This document shows positions 23,143 to 31,501 of a DNA stretch of 31,501 nucleotides, one piece after another. The stretch lies in contig CALEZD010000056.1 in assembly GCA_937928385.1 (NCBI GenBank), positions 1 through 31,501 on the forward strand, in the 5' to 3' direction. Position numbers and translations under genes: made by a program. The first letter of the stretch is position 1; every line of letters begins with the position of its first letter. Source of the stretch: an uncultured Bacteroidota bacterium. GTDB taxonomy: Bacteria; Bacteroidota; Bacteroidia; Chitinophagales; Chitinophagaceae. The notes below the pieces were generated by a model. The model ran no database searches and was not told the origin of the DNA. It saw only the letters and a list, made by a program, of their open reading frames with translations.

Positions 23143-26100
23143 CTATCTTATTACACTGAACTGTTTATTCGTTACTCCGTTTTCGGTAGCTGCACGCAGC
23201 ATGTAATTGCCTGCAGGCAGGTTGGCCACGTTAATTCTGTACTCAGATTTGCCGGATACCTGGTCAATTGTACTTACCACCGTACCTACGCTGTTGATAA
23301 TCATCAGTTGTTTAACGGCAGTATTTCCTGTACGTATATTGATATAGTCGCTGGCGGGGTTGGGGAACACAGTAATCGTGTTTTCTTCAACCGTATTGGT
23401 TACAGAAAGCGGCCAACCCAGTTGTACCGTATCGGTACCACACTGGTTGAACAGTACGAGGCGTACATACAACTGGCCATTTATTGTTTTAGTGGGTGTA
23501 GCATCGATGCTGGTAGAGCCATCGCTGAACAACCACATATAACCTGTAACATTCACAGTACCGCTGGCATAAAACTGGTATGTATTACCATTTTGCACAA
23601 AGGAAATACCATTGGCTGCAGGCAGCGGGTCTATATTTACCTGTACCTGGTCAGTACCCTGGCAATTAGGGCCTGCATCAACATTTACCCAATAAGTACC
23701 GCTGTTTTTCACTTCAATTACGCGGCTGGTATCGCCTGTGCTCCACAGGTATTTCGCCCCGGGATAACCGGCATCCAATTTCGCCCATACATTAGGTATT
23801 TCGCAATAGCTGGTATCATTACCCAGGTTCACCGCTATCGGCCCTGCAGTAACAGGTGTTACTACTGAAGTGGTAGCACAACCAATATTTTCAACCACCA
23901 CCGTGTAGTTACCTGTTTGGTTTACAGGATAAGTATTACTTGTGGCACCCGGTATATTATTACCATCCAGTTGCCATTGGTAGGTTACCCCTTGTCCCAT
24001 ACCTGCATCCAATACCAGCCCATTGCCAATACAGTATGTAAGCGGGCCATTGGCACTGATAAGTGCGTTGGGAGCAGCAATTGTAGTTATAGACAGCGGA
24101 ACAGATTCTATGGTCTTACCACTGAATGTAATAGCAACACTGTAGTCGCCCGCCTGAGAGGCTGTAATTGATTTAACAGATGCACCCTCAGCGCCCGGGA
24201 TTGGCGTACTGTTGAAATACCATTTGTAATAATCACCATCCTGTGGCTCTGCATTGAGCTGCACTGTATTACCGATACAAATAATAGTTTTGCCCTGTGC
24301 GCGTACAAAGGCTGATTTTATACTTCCGTCTTCGAGGCCTGTAAATATGCCGTACCTGTTCATGGCTGCTGCATCCAGTTCTTTAGCTCCGGTGTTTACC
24401 GTACTTAACCCACCGCTGTACACCATCCAGGGATAACCTGTAACACGATGTGCCAGCTTGAGGTTATTATCATTAGGAATGTCGCCTAACCAGATGTCCA
24501 TATAATCCAACTCAATTTCAAAATCGAAGGTATTGCCGCCGGCTGCGGGTTTGATATCAGTATAGAAATACATACTGCCATAAGGGCTTGCCGCTGTAGC
24601 TACACCCGGAGCCTTTACACCGCTGTATGGCCGGACTTCCAGCGGAGCTGTAAGTCCGGCCATACCCCATTTAATAGCAGCCACTTTCTGTTCGCCAAAA
24701 GTGTACACCTGCATATCTCCGGGAGATACCGAGTCTGGTGTTGCTTTTGCCAGGGGTGGTACCGTTTCGGGGTTAAATTCGAAAGCACCGATATCAGGCA
24801 CACCGTCAGGGCGTAATGTTACCCTGGCATTACCATTATGATCCTTGTTATTAGCTGTAATATGCAAGCCCCTGCCGTTTAACGACCAGCTTGCGGGGTT
24901 ATTCACGTCGGGCCGTACATCTGTAATACCCATGAAGCCCGGATCGTAATTGATAGAATGTTTATCGTAACCTGATGCATTTGACCAGGCTGTTAAAGTG
25001 GCATAAGTAGTAGCAGGTGTGCCTACTTCTACAGCTTTGCCGTTGCCGGTATGGATATTATTGAAATCCCAGTAGTTGTTATAAGTTGAATTGGCACTAT
25101 ACACATACATGGTGTACCCATCACCAGTTACATTAGAAAATGCATTGTTATAAATATTATGGTTTCCGGTAGAGGTGGTATTATAGTAAAAACGTGCTGC
25201 AAGAGCAGCAGTAGAGGTAGTATTAACACTAACGCTGTTATTCACAAAATCGTTGTAGCTACCATACGAACTATACAAACCATAAGCTGTAGACGAGCCG
25301 CAATCAATAGCTATAGCATTGTTCAGCGTTATACCGCGGACTGTTGATGAAGCATCACTATACAGCATATATATACCGCTCTTTTGTCCATTACCTGTAA
25401 TGATGATGTCGTTATTGATAACCTCCAACGCACCGTCGTTATAATATCCGTAGATACCATAATGTGTGGTGGGCGAGTTGATGGCACGTACCGTATTATT
25501 CCTGAATTTCAGGTTGTCTGTATAATAGAAATAGTTGGAATATACATACGCATCAGTGATGGTGTTGCCCTCAAAGACCGCATTAGCGGTTTTATTGCTG
25601 GTACTTGTACCCCTCCAGTATATACCATAGTAACCCCTGTTGACCCTGTTATTAATAAATGCATTGTCTGAACCTGTCAGATCTGTAGCATATATACCCG
25701 TTGTATTAGTGCCTGTAGCGCCGGGTGAGCAGTTGATGGTACAATTGATTACACTGTCGTAAGACGCAGCGCCTGAGAATACAAGCACCCGGCCATCATT
25801 AGTACCACTGTTAGATTGTACAGTAAGATTGCGAAGCGTTATATAAGATGCGTTGTTATAGCTGAACACATGCCCGGTAGTTGTTGGTACGGCCGCTATT
25901 GTTACATTAGCAGGGTTACCGTTTTGCGACTGGAATGTGATACGATTTGCGGCACTGGCACCATTAATATTATTTAGTTGTACCTGGCCTGTATATGTAC
26001 CGTCCAGGATATTCATTGTAACCGGGCCGCAGACACCAAATTGGTTAAGTGCGTCGGCTGCTGCTACAACTGTCGGGAAATCCCCGTTAGTTCCTACCAC

Positions 26101-27060
26101 GTACACGCCGTTTAATCCTGCGCGCACTGCATTGTTCAATGTATCATCTGCGTTTACAGTATCCGCTTTGCCATTGGGTAAAGACGACCAGGCTTTAATG
26201 GTACGGATGGTTGCGCCGAATGGTATATTGGTGCCTAAAGTAACTGTAGTTTTACCGCCTGTAGCCAATGAGCCTGTCCAATTGATAGCTGGCTGGGGAA
26301 TATTATCCAGCTCCCAATCGATGGTTGCTGATGTAAGTGTATTTAAACCACTGTTAGTCAGCTCTACCTGTACCGGATGGTTGCCTGTACAGAAATTTAC
26401 AGGTGATATCAACGCTGTGATTCCTGCATTATCAGGAGCTAATGGTACAAGGTCGAAGCCAAAAGTGTACATGGTAGTGCTGGCACCGGATGGATTAGCG
26501 CTGGGGAAAGGCGCATACGCTCTGCGGTTGCCAGGAGAAACGGATTGATTTCTTAAACCGATGCTTGCCGTAGAACTTGTTTTCCAGACATCAATGATAA
26601 GTGGCTGGCTTGGGTCGTAAGGAATAGGTGTTTGCAGTGTGATTTGCCACCATTGGCTGGTTGTACGGGTAAATGTATATGATGATTCAGATAGCGCAAG
26701 TGTGAGCCCCGGTACCCATCCTGCGGTTGAAAGGCCCGTGATATTAGCCTGTCCGATACTTACATTAAAATCAGTAAGTGTAGCTGTACCAGAAGAAGTA
26801 GGCACAAAATAAATTTTGCTAATGGCCATGCCCGAGGGCACAGTGCCAAACTGCCCCGGCAGGTACAAAAACTGGCACCTGTAACTGTTCCAGGTACTAC
26901 CATTACCAAATGGGATGACATTGCTACCCGCTGTGAGCGAGCCGACTGAATAAGCAGGTGTCTGTGCCTGGGCCAAGCCTGCACTCAGCAGCAAGACAGC
27001 CAGCAACAGTACATTACCTGTGATTTTTCTCAGATTAACTGAAGTAGATTGTGATTTCAT
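23143..27060 (-). CDS. Giant T9SS-exported parallel beta-helix surface protein (paralogue 1)
   Basis: This 1305-residue secreted protein has a signal peptide (~1-33, cut after LAQAQ), a beta-sandwich N-terminal domain (~35-210) and a CARDB/immunoglobulin-like segment (~215-320, VQVELTNSGLNTLTSATIDW). A right-handed parallel beta-helix spans ~328-757, opening with ADALNQFGVCGPVTMNI and rich in N, Y, G and repeated NxxxN-IYGIY-type rungs. A module I do not recognise follows (~760-930, with FYTDIKP and DYMDIWLGDIPNDNN). Then come Ig/PKD-like domains (~935-1215: LNAEPQDGDYYKWY, YQWQLDGNNIPGA, YLWSTGDTSR, FVQNG...FSDGST). The C-terminal T9SS type A sorting domain (~1224-1305) has TVFPNPASDYINI and ends YMLRAATENGVTNKQFSVIR. 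It is exported through T9SS and probably surface-attached or released; a ligand or enzyme role is not evident. Confidence 0.9.
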   Translation of the reverse strand: MKSQSTSVNLRKITGNVLLLAVLLLSAGLAQAQTPAYSVGSLTAGSNVIPFGNGSTWNSYRCQFLYLPGQFGTVPSGMAISKIYFVPTSSGTATLTDFNVSIGQANITGLSTAGWVPGLTLALSESSYTFTRTTSQWWQITLQTPIPYDPSQPLIIDVWKTSSTASIGLRNQSVSPGNRRAYAPFPSANPSGASTTMYTFGFDLVPLAPDNAGITALISPVNFCTGNHPVQVELTNSGLNTLTSATIDWELDNIPQPAINWTGSLATGGKTTVTLGTNIPFGATIRTIKAWSSLPNGKADTVNADDTLNNAVRAGLNGVYVVGTNGDFPTVVAAADALNQFGVCGPVTMNILDGTYTGQVQLNNINGASAANRITFQSQNGNPANVTIAAVPTTTGHVFSYNNASYITLRNLTVQSNSGTNDGRVLVFSGAASYDSVINCTINCSPGATGTNTTGIYATDLTGSDNAFINNRVNRGYYGIYWRGTSTSNKTANAVFEGNTITDAYVYSNYFYYTDNLKFRNNTVRAINSPTTHYGIYGYYNDGALEVINNDIIITGNGQKSGIYMLYSDASSTVRGITLNNAIAIDCGSSTAYGLYSSYGSYNDFVNNSVSVNTTSTAALAARFYYNTTSTGNHNIYNNAFSNVTGDGYTMYVYSANSTYNNYWDFNNIHTGNGKAVEVGTPATTYATLTAWSNASGYDKHSINYDPGFMGITDVRPDVNNPASWSLNGRGLHITANNKDHNGNARVTLRPDGVPDIGAFEFNPETVPPLAKATPDSVSPGDMQVYTFGEQKVAAIKWGMAGLTAPLEVRPYSGVKAPGVATAASPYGSMYFYTDIKPAAGGNTFDFEIELDYMDIWLGDIPNDNNLKLAHRVTGYPWMVYSGGLSTVNTGAKELDAAAMNRYGIFTGLEDGSIKSAFVRAQGKTIICIGNTVQLNAEPQDGDYYKWYFNSTPIPGAEGASVKSITASQAGDYSVAITFSGKTIESVPLSITTIAAPNALISANGPLTYCIGNGLVLDAGMGQGVTYQWQLDGNNIPGATSNTYPVNQTGNYTVVVENIGCATTSVVTPVTAGPIAVNLGNDTSYCEIPNVWAKLDAGYPGAKYLWSTGDTSRVIEVKNSGTYWVNVDAGPNCQGTDQVQVNIDPLPAANGISFVQNGNTYQFYASGTVNVTGYMWLFSDGSTSIDATPTKTINGQLYVRLVLFNQCGTDTVQLGWPLSVTNTVEENTITVFPNPASDYINIRTGNTAVKQLMIINSVGTVVSTIDQVSGKSEYRINVANLPAGNYMLRAATENGVTNKQFSVIR

Positions 27061-27128
27061 ACGTTTACGTTTTCGTTTACCTTAGAATATTGTAGAATTG
27101 CGACAAATTGCACACTACAACTCTACTG

Positions 27129-27136
27129 TAAAGTTA
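27129..27136 (-). promoter_or_regulatory. Weak -7-like element of T9SS paralogue 1
   Basis: TAACTTTA on the minus strand is one base off TAnnTTTG and matches the paralogue's box at 31312-31319 (TAACTTTG). No TTG lies at the usual spacing (nearest about 23 bp). Confidence 0.35.
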
Positions 27137-27227
27137 TTGATATAATATGTTGCACATCTCAACTGCGTGATTAAAATATGTTAAAAGTAATAATTTAACT
27201 TATTTTTAACCCCATTGTACCCAACGA

Positions 27228-27257
27228 AAAGCGGGGTGGATACGTCCACCCCGCTTT
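27228..27257 (-). terminator. Terminator after the second T9SS beta-helix gene
   Basis: A perfect 13-bp inverted repeat (27228-27240 with 27245-27257, loop TACG), core GCGGGGTGGA/TCCACCCCGC, 31 bp beyond the stop. It shows that the tandem paralogues are separate transcription units. Confidence 0.85.
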
Positions 27258-27287
27258 ATAAAGCTGATTATACTTATTAATACAAAC

Positions 27288-30200
27288 CTATCTCAGCACA
27301 TCAAACTTCCTGGTAATAATACCATTTTCAGTTGCAGCACGTATTACATAATGGCCGTTAGCCAATGCATTTACATCTATACTGTGGTTGTTTGAACCAC
27401 CCTCAACTTTAACACTGTACACTACACTGCCTACGCTGTTGAGTATTTCAACTGAACGGATAGTAACACCTTGTGTATGTACATTGACCGTGTTTTTAGC
27501 AGGGTTGGGGTATACGTTTATTGTTTGCTCTTCTACCACTTGCTGTACGCCCAATGGCCATCCGAACTGTACAGTATCAGTACCACACTGGTTGAACAGT
27601 ACCAACCTTACAAACAACTCACCGTTGATCTGCTTGGTCGGGTTCTGCTGCGTACTCGTGCTGCCGTCGCTGAACAACCACAGGAAACCTGTAGCCCCTA
27701 TAGGGCCGCTCGGGTAGAATTGGTAGTTGTTGCCGTTCTGTACAAAAGATATACCGTTGGCTGTTGGCAGCCTGTCTATAACGACATTGATTGTATCCAC
27801 TCCCGTACAGTTAGGGCCACCGTCTACTTCCACCCAGTAATCGCCGGGCTGCTTCACTTCGATGATACGGCTGGTATCACCTGTACTCCACAGGTATTTC
27901 GCACCGGGGTAACCTGCATCCAGGGTTGCCCATACGTTGGGCACCTCACAATAGCTGGTGTCGTTGCCCAGGTCTACTGATATCGGGCCGCTCGTTACTG
28001 TACTTACTGTAGACGAACTCGAGCAGCCTAGGTTGGTTACTACTACGTTGTAGCTACCGGGCTGGTTAACAGGATAAATATTATTTGTTGCACCCGGAAT
28101 GTCTATACCATTCAACTGCCATTGATAAGAAAGGCCCTGGCCCATACCTGCATCCAGCGTTAAACCATTGCCTACACAATAGGTAAGCGGGCGGTTGGCA
28201 CTGATGTAAGCATTAGGCGCAGCGATTGTAGTAATGGTAACCGGCACAGACTCGACAGTTTTGCCACTGTATGTAATAACTACACTGTAGTCGCCTGCCT
28301 GGGTAGCAACGTAGCTCTTAGCCTGTGCACCTTCTACACCCGGTATTGCAACACCGTTGCGGTACCATTTGTAGTAGTCGCCATTTTGTGGCTCTGCGTT
28401 CAGTTGTACGCTGTTACCAAAACATATTATGATGCTGCCCTGCGGACGAACAAAAGCAGATGGGATGCTTCCGTCTTCAAGGCCGGTGTATGCGCCAAAG
28501 CGGTTGAGCATAGCAGCGTCTATATTGTTGGTAGTAATATTAGTTGAGCTAAGAGCGCCGCTGTATACCATCCATGGGTATGAGGTTACTTTATGAGCCA
28601 GGCGCAGGTTGCTTTCTGTAGCAATATCCCCCAACCAGATGTCCATGTAATCTATGTTAATATCAAAATCAAAAGTAGTACCGCTACCCAAAGCTTTAAC
28701 ATCGGTATAGAAGTACATACTGCCAAACGGACTTGCTGCGGCAGCAATACCCGGTGCTTTCGCACCACTATATTGCCTCATTTCCACACCAATTACCGGC
28801 GCTTTATTGCCCCACTTGATACGGCCTACTTCATTGCCAGCAAAAGTGAATACCTGGGTATCACCGGGATCAGCTGTTGCGGGTGTTGCTGTTGCAACAG
28901 GTGGTACAGACTCGGGGTCAAATTCATAAGCACCAATGTCAGGAACGCCATCCGGACGTAATGTAACCCTGGTATTACCATTGATATCTTTATCGTTACC
29001 CGTCAAGTGTACGCCATGGCCGTTTAACGACCAGCATGCCGGACTGGTAGGGTCTGGACTACCATCGCTTTTCAATTGAGGATCATAAGTCAGCGACTGT
29101 TTGTCCTGGCCGGAAGCTGCCCTGAATGCCTGGAACGTACTGTAAGCGCCGTTGTAGTAATATGCATTGCTTGTAGCAGTAGCGTACCAGTTATTGTAGT
29201 TTACCTGGTTGTTAGTACCGTAGTTATATATGTAAGTAGCATAACCCGCACCGGAAGTATTTACAGACAGGTTATTGAATATTTCATTGTTGCTGTATGT
29301 GGTAGAAGACATGTATATATAATAGTTGTAGCAGGTGCTGTAAGTACCTGTTACATACACTGTGTTATTATACAGCTTCATATTAAGAGGATATGGAACA
29401 TACATAGCGCCGTAGTTGTTCACACCGGTCATCTTTACCACGTTATTGGCTACAAACGCTTTATCTGAACTTGAGTTATTGCCCCTTACGTAATATAGCA
29501 TCATACCATAACCATATTCAGCGGTTACCCTGTTACCTGTTATTACAGGAGACTGGTAAGGGTTATAGATGTATATATTATAGTATGAGCTGGCATTACC
29601 TGTAATGGTATTATTCCTGAATTTGAGCGCGTTGGTATAAGATATGTACGTGCAGTAAAAATTACTCTGCGACATAGTGTTGTTATCCACAATCATACCG
29701 GGCGTATAGCTGCCGGTATTACCTGCCCAGTAGAAACAATAGTAACCACCGCTGAAGTTATTATTTGCAAATACTATTCCGCTGTTTGTTCCGGAAAGGC
29801 TGGTTGCATATAATGCGGCGGCCGCCGAGCTGGTATTGATAGGTTGTATTACGTCACAACCAACAATGCTATCATTGGCCACATCGCCGCTCATAGATAT
29901 CACATAAGCTGCGGCGGATGATGTTATTGTCAGGTTCTTAAGCCTTAGGTGCCGTGTACCCTGCATAGTGAGGGTGGCGCCACCACTGGTAATAGTAGTA
30001 GATGATTTATTACCTGTTTCTGACTGGAAAGTAACCGTGTTAACAGTGCTTGAGCCAACAATGTTACCTAATGAAATACTACCCTGGCTGTAAGTACCGG
30101 GTCGGATATTGAAGGTAACAGGGCCGCAAACTCCGAATTGATTGAGCGCATTTGCAGCTGACAATACATCGGGGAAATCAGGAGACACGCCGCCTACAGT

Positions 30201-31241
30201 GTATACACCTGCAAGGCTGGCTCCTTTTGTCACTTTCAGTGTATCATCCAGGTTCGCAGTATCTGCTACACCGTTTGGCATAGAAGTGTACACTACTATA
30301 TTCTTTGGAACAGAGCCGAAAGTAACATTACCCAGTGTTACCACAAGGCTATTGCCTAACCCACTCGTAATCGTATTGATAGGTGTTGTTACATTTAATG
30401 AAGTACCGGGGGTGCCGTCTACCGTCCAATGCACCTGAACACCATTTATCGTATTCGTACCGTTGTTGGCAATACGTGCTTTAACTGAATATGTGCCCGC
30501 GCAGAATCCGTCTACAGGCTCAACAATAGCAGCAGCGCTGGCATTGTTAGGCCCTGCAGGCCCCCAGCCAAATGTTATATTCGGCCTGTTGGAAGACGCT
30601 GTACCATTGGTACTGCTGCCGCAGAGGTTACCCGCACAGTCTTGTTGCCTGTAAGTGCTGGCCGTAAATCCGGCATTTGAATAACGCACTGAGGCATTGT
30701 AGGTATAACCGCGGCAACCGCTACCAACACCGTGGCAGGTTTGTATCAATATATTGTCGCTACCGTTCCAGAAAAATGGTGTGCCTAAAGTATATGTATT
30801 GGCACCGGATGTTGGTGCAAACGTTGTGGGAGCCGGACCGAAAACAAGTGTTGATGGCGTAGGCTGAAATGTAGCGCTCAACGTATTAACTGTTGTACTG
30901 CCCATATACATGCTCCATCCCTGCGGATTGCTACCGTTTGTGTTTACCACATCCCACCTTATCGAATAGATAAAGCCCGGACCCATACCTGCTGCCAGCA
31001 ATTCAGAAGCACGATATAAAAATTGTTGCTTATCCCCCTCATAAAAATCATTATAAGGAGTGGGATTTCCAGTTGAACTGTTGGTGGTTGTTCCTGTTCC
31101 GATGGTAAAGTTGGCTTGTGCATAAAGGTTCCCAACATTGATACCCGTCAAAAGCAATGCTATAAGCACAACTTTATTGACGAAATCGAATTTGCGCCAC
31201 GAAGGCATACTTCCCGAAATGGTAAAATTGATTTTTTTCAT
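27288..31241 (-). CDS. Giant T9SS-exported parallel beta-helix surface protein (paralogue 2)
   Basis: This 1317-residue protein is the tandem paralogue of the neighbouring gene, with the same domain order. It has a long signal peptide (~1-42, hydrophobic core VVLIALLLTGINVG, then NLYAQ), an N-terminal domain with QQFLYRASEL, and a CARDB-like segment. The beta-helix (~350-770) opens with ANALNQFGVCGPVTFNI and is very rich in Tyr/Asn/Ser (for example YYYNGAYSTF). The shared unknown module contains DYMDIWLGDIATESN (~862). Ig/PKD-like repeats follow, and the T9SS sorting domain (~1237-1317, NVYPNPAKNTVNV) ends YVIRAATENGIITRKFDVLR. The C-terminal 550 residues are strongly conserved with paralogue 1, while the N-terminal sandwich and helix rungs differ. 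A good promoter lies upstream and a hairpin follows, so it is monocistronic. Confidence 0.9.
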   Translation of the reverse strand: MKKINFTISGSMPSWRKFDFVNKVVLIALLLTGINVGNLYAQANFTIGTGTTTNSSTGNPTPYNDFYEGDKQQFLYRASELLAAGMGPGFIYSIRWDVVNTNGSNPQGWSMYMGSTTVNTLSATFQPTPSTLVFGPAPTTFAPTSGANTYTLGTPFFWNGSDNILIQTCHGVGSGCRGYTYNASVRYSNAGFTASTYRQQDCAGNLCGSSTNGTASSNRPNITFGWGPAGPNNASAAAIVEPVDGFCAGTYSVKARIANNGTNTINGVQVHWTVDGTPGTSLNVTTPINTITSGLGNSLVVTLGNVTFGSVPKNIVVYTSMPNGVADTANLDDTLKVTKGASLAGVYTVGGVSPDFPDVLSAANALNQFGVCGPVTFNIRPGTYSQGSISLGNIVGSSTVNTVTFQSETGNKSSTTITSGGATLTMQGTRHLRLKNLTITSSAAAYVISMSGDVANDSIVGCDVIQPINTSSAAAALYATSLSGTNSGIVFANNNFSGGYYCFYWAGNTGSYTPGMIVDNNTMSQSNFYCTYISYTNALKFRNNTITGNASSYYNIYIYNPYQSPVITGNRVTAEYGYGMMLYYVRGNNSSSDKAFVANNVVKMTGVNNYGAMYVPYPLNMKLYNNTVYVTGTYSTCYNYYIYMSSTTYSNNEIFNNLSVNTSGAGYATYIYNYGTNNQVNYNNWYATATSNAYYYNGAYSTFQAFRAASGQDKQSLTYDPQLKSDGSPDPTSPACWSLNGHGVHLTGNDKDINGNTRVTLRPDGVPDIGAYEFDPESVPPVATATPATADPGDTQVFTFAGNEVGRIKWGNKAPVIGVEMRQYSGAKAPGIAAAASPFGSMYFYTDVKALGSGTTFDFDINIDYMDIWLGDIATESNLRLAHKVTSYPWMVYSGALSSTNITTNNIDAAMLNRFGAYTGLEDGSIPSAFVRPQGSIIICFGNSVQLNAEPQNGDYYKWYRNGVAIPGVEGAQAKSYVATQAGDYSVVITYSGKTVESVPVTITTIAAPNAYISANRPLTYCVGNGLTLDAGMGQGLSYQWQLNGIDIPGATNNIYPVNQPGSYNVVVTNLGCSSSSTVSTVTSGPISVDLGNDTSYCEVPNVWATLDAGYPGAKYLWSTGDTSRIIEVKQPGDYWVEVDGGPNCTGVDTINVVIDRLPTANGISFVQNGNNYQFYPSGPIGATGFLWLFSDGSTSTQQNPTKQINGELFVRLVLFNQCGTDTVQFGWPLGVQQVVEEQTINVYPNPAKNTVNVHTQGVTIRSVEILNSVGSVVYSVKVEGGSNNHSIDVNALANGHYVIRAATENGIITRKFDVLR

Positions 31242-31311
31242 AAAAGATTGTTTCGTTTACCGTACCTGCAACTGATAATATGGTAATTAAGGGCTGCGTG
31301 TATCGTAAATT

Positions 31312-31342
31312 CAAAGTTAAGATTATGATAATGATTCAACAA
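31312..31342 (-). promoter_or_regulatory. Promoter of T9SS paralogue 2
   Basis: On the minus strand, TTG (31342-31340, spacing 20; or 31339-31337, spacing 17) and TAACTTTG (31319-31312), matching TTG-N17..20-TAnnTTTG. The leader would be about 65 nt. Confidence 0.6.
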
Positions 31343-31385
31343 AAATTATTTGACGATACACTGACAATAAATTGGTTATACAAAA

Positions 31386-31420
31386 AGGGGGGGGCGGACA
31401 TAAGTCCACCCCCCTTTTTT
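31386..31420 (-). terminator. Terminator after the third (partial) T9SS gene
   Basis: A hairpin with GGGGGG-C-GGAC (31389-31399) against GTCC-A-CCCCCC (31404-31414), one internal mismatch, flanked by A and T tracts. It lies 17 bp beyond the stop of the partial gene at the right edge. Confidence 0.8.
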
Positions 31421-31436
31421 ATTGTTATTATTGAAG

Positions 31437-31501
31437 CTACTTCATTACATCGAACTGTTTGCTGACAACTCCGTTTTCGGTAGTGGCGCGCAGCATGTAG
31501 T
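31437..31501 (-). CDS. C-terminal end of a third T9SS-exported paralogue (runs off the right edge)
   Basis: The minus strand reads YMLRATTENGVVSKQFDVMK followed by TAG (31439-31437). This aligns without gaps to the last 20 residues of the two complete neighbours (YMLRAATENGVTNKQFSVIR and YVIRAATENGIITRKFDVLR), the final strand of a T9SS type A sorting domain. It lies in the same orientation, 195 bp upstream of paralogue 2, with its own terminator. The rest of the gene is outside the window. Confidence 0.85.
   Translation of the reverse strand, partial: YMLRATTENGVVSKQFDVMK

Noticed and set aside
23143..31501. CRISPR-like or tandem DNA repeats within the T9SS genes
   Set aside because: The repetition is at protein level (beta-helix rungs and Ig-like domains) with diverged DNA. 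There are no constant repeats with regular spacers.

Overview
The window looks like a chromosomal segment of a member of the Bacteroidota, probably from the Chitinophagales/Chitinophagaceae neighbourhood. Lineage marks are: large secreted proteins ending in type IX secretion (T9SS) sorting domains; an exbB-exbD-exbD-tonB cluster with the Bacteroidota-type TonB N-terminus; families largely confined to the phylum (DUF4421- and DUF6029-like); and promoters of the form TTG-N17..20-TAnnTTTG(C), with few Shine-Dalgarno sites. The species is an inference from these traits.

Layout. 1-1122 (minus): 5' part of an APC amino-acid permease, then an OmpH/Skp-like periplasmic chaperone. 1285-4365 (minus): the tonB energy-transducing operon. 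4640-7048 (plus): a compact run of inorganic pyrophosphatase, a half-size TauE-like membrane protein and asparaginyl-tRNA synthetase, divergent from the tonB operon across a 274-bp region with a promoter for each side and a CRP/FNR-like dyad. 7097-8927 (minus): a DUF4421-like outer-membrane protein and a solitary phage terminase small-subunit homologue whose tail is built of GC-rich palindromes. 9206-10177 (plus): an unrecognised gene apparently split by one in-frame TAA. 10367-14728 (plus): an AsmA-like protein and an M3 oligopeptidase. 14823-16550: a sugar-phosphate nucleotidyltransferase and a PfkB kinase, divergently transcribed from back-to-back promoters; the nucleotidyltransferase mRNA may be leaderless. 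16636-21115: ferritin, a TlpA-type thioredoxin divergent from a DUF6029-like protein, and nadB. 21222-23003 (minus): an ABC exporter half-transporter. 23143-31501 (minus): a tandem family of giant T9SS-exported parallel beta-helix proteins, two complete and a third just entering at the right edge.

Together the genes are mostly housekeeping and envelope functions: TonB energisation of the outer membrane, chaperoning and anchoring of envelope proteins, iron storage, NAD synthesis and tRNA charging. The accessory parts are the terminase-like gene, the split gene and the T9SS array. I see no CRISPR array, tRNA, rRNA, insertion sequence or complete prophage. No stretch without a gene exceeds about 280 bp. 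I did not find a clearly new multi-gene system. The most distinctive observations are the mosaic T9SS paralogue array, the stop-split gene, the coding palindromes in the terminase-like gene, and the CAATTG-centred divergent promoter with a probable leaderless transcript.
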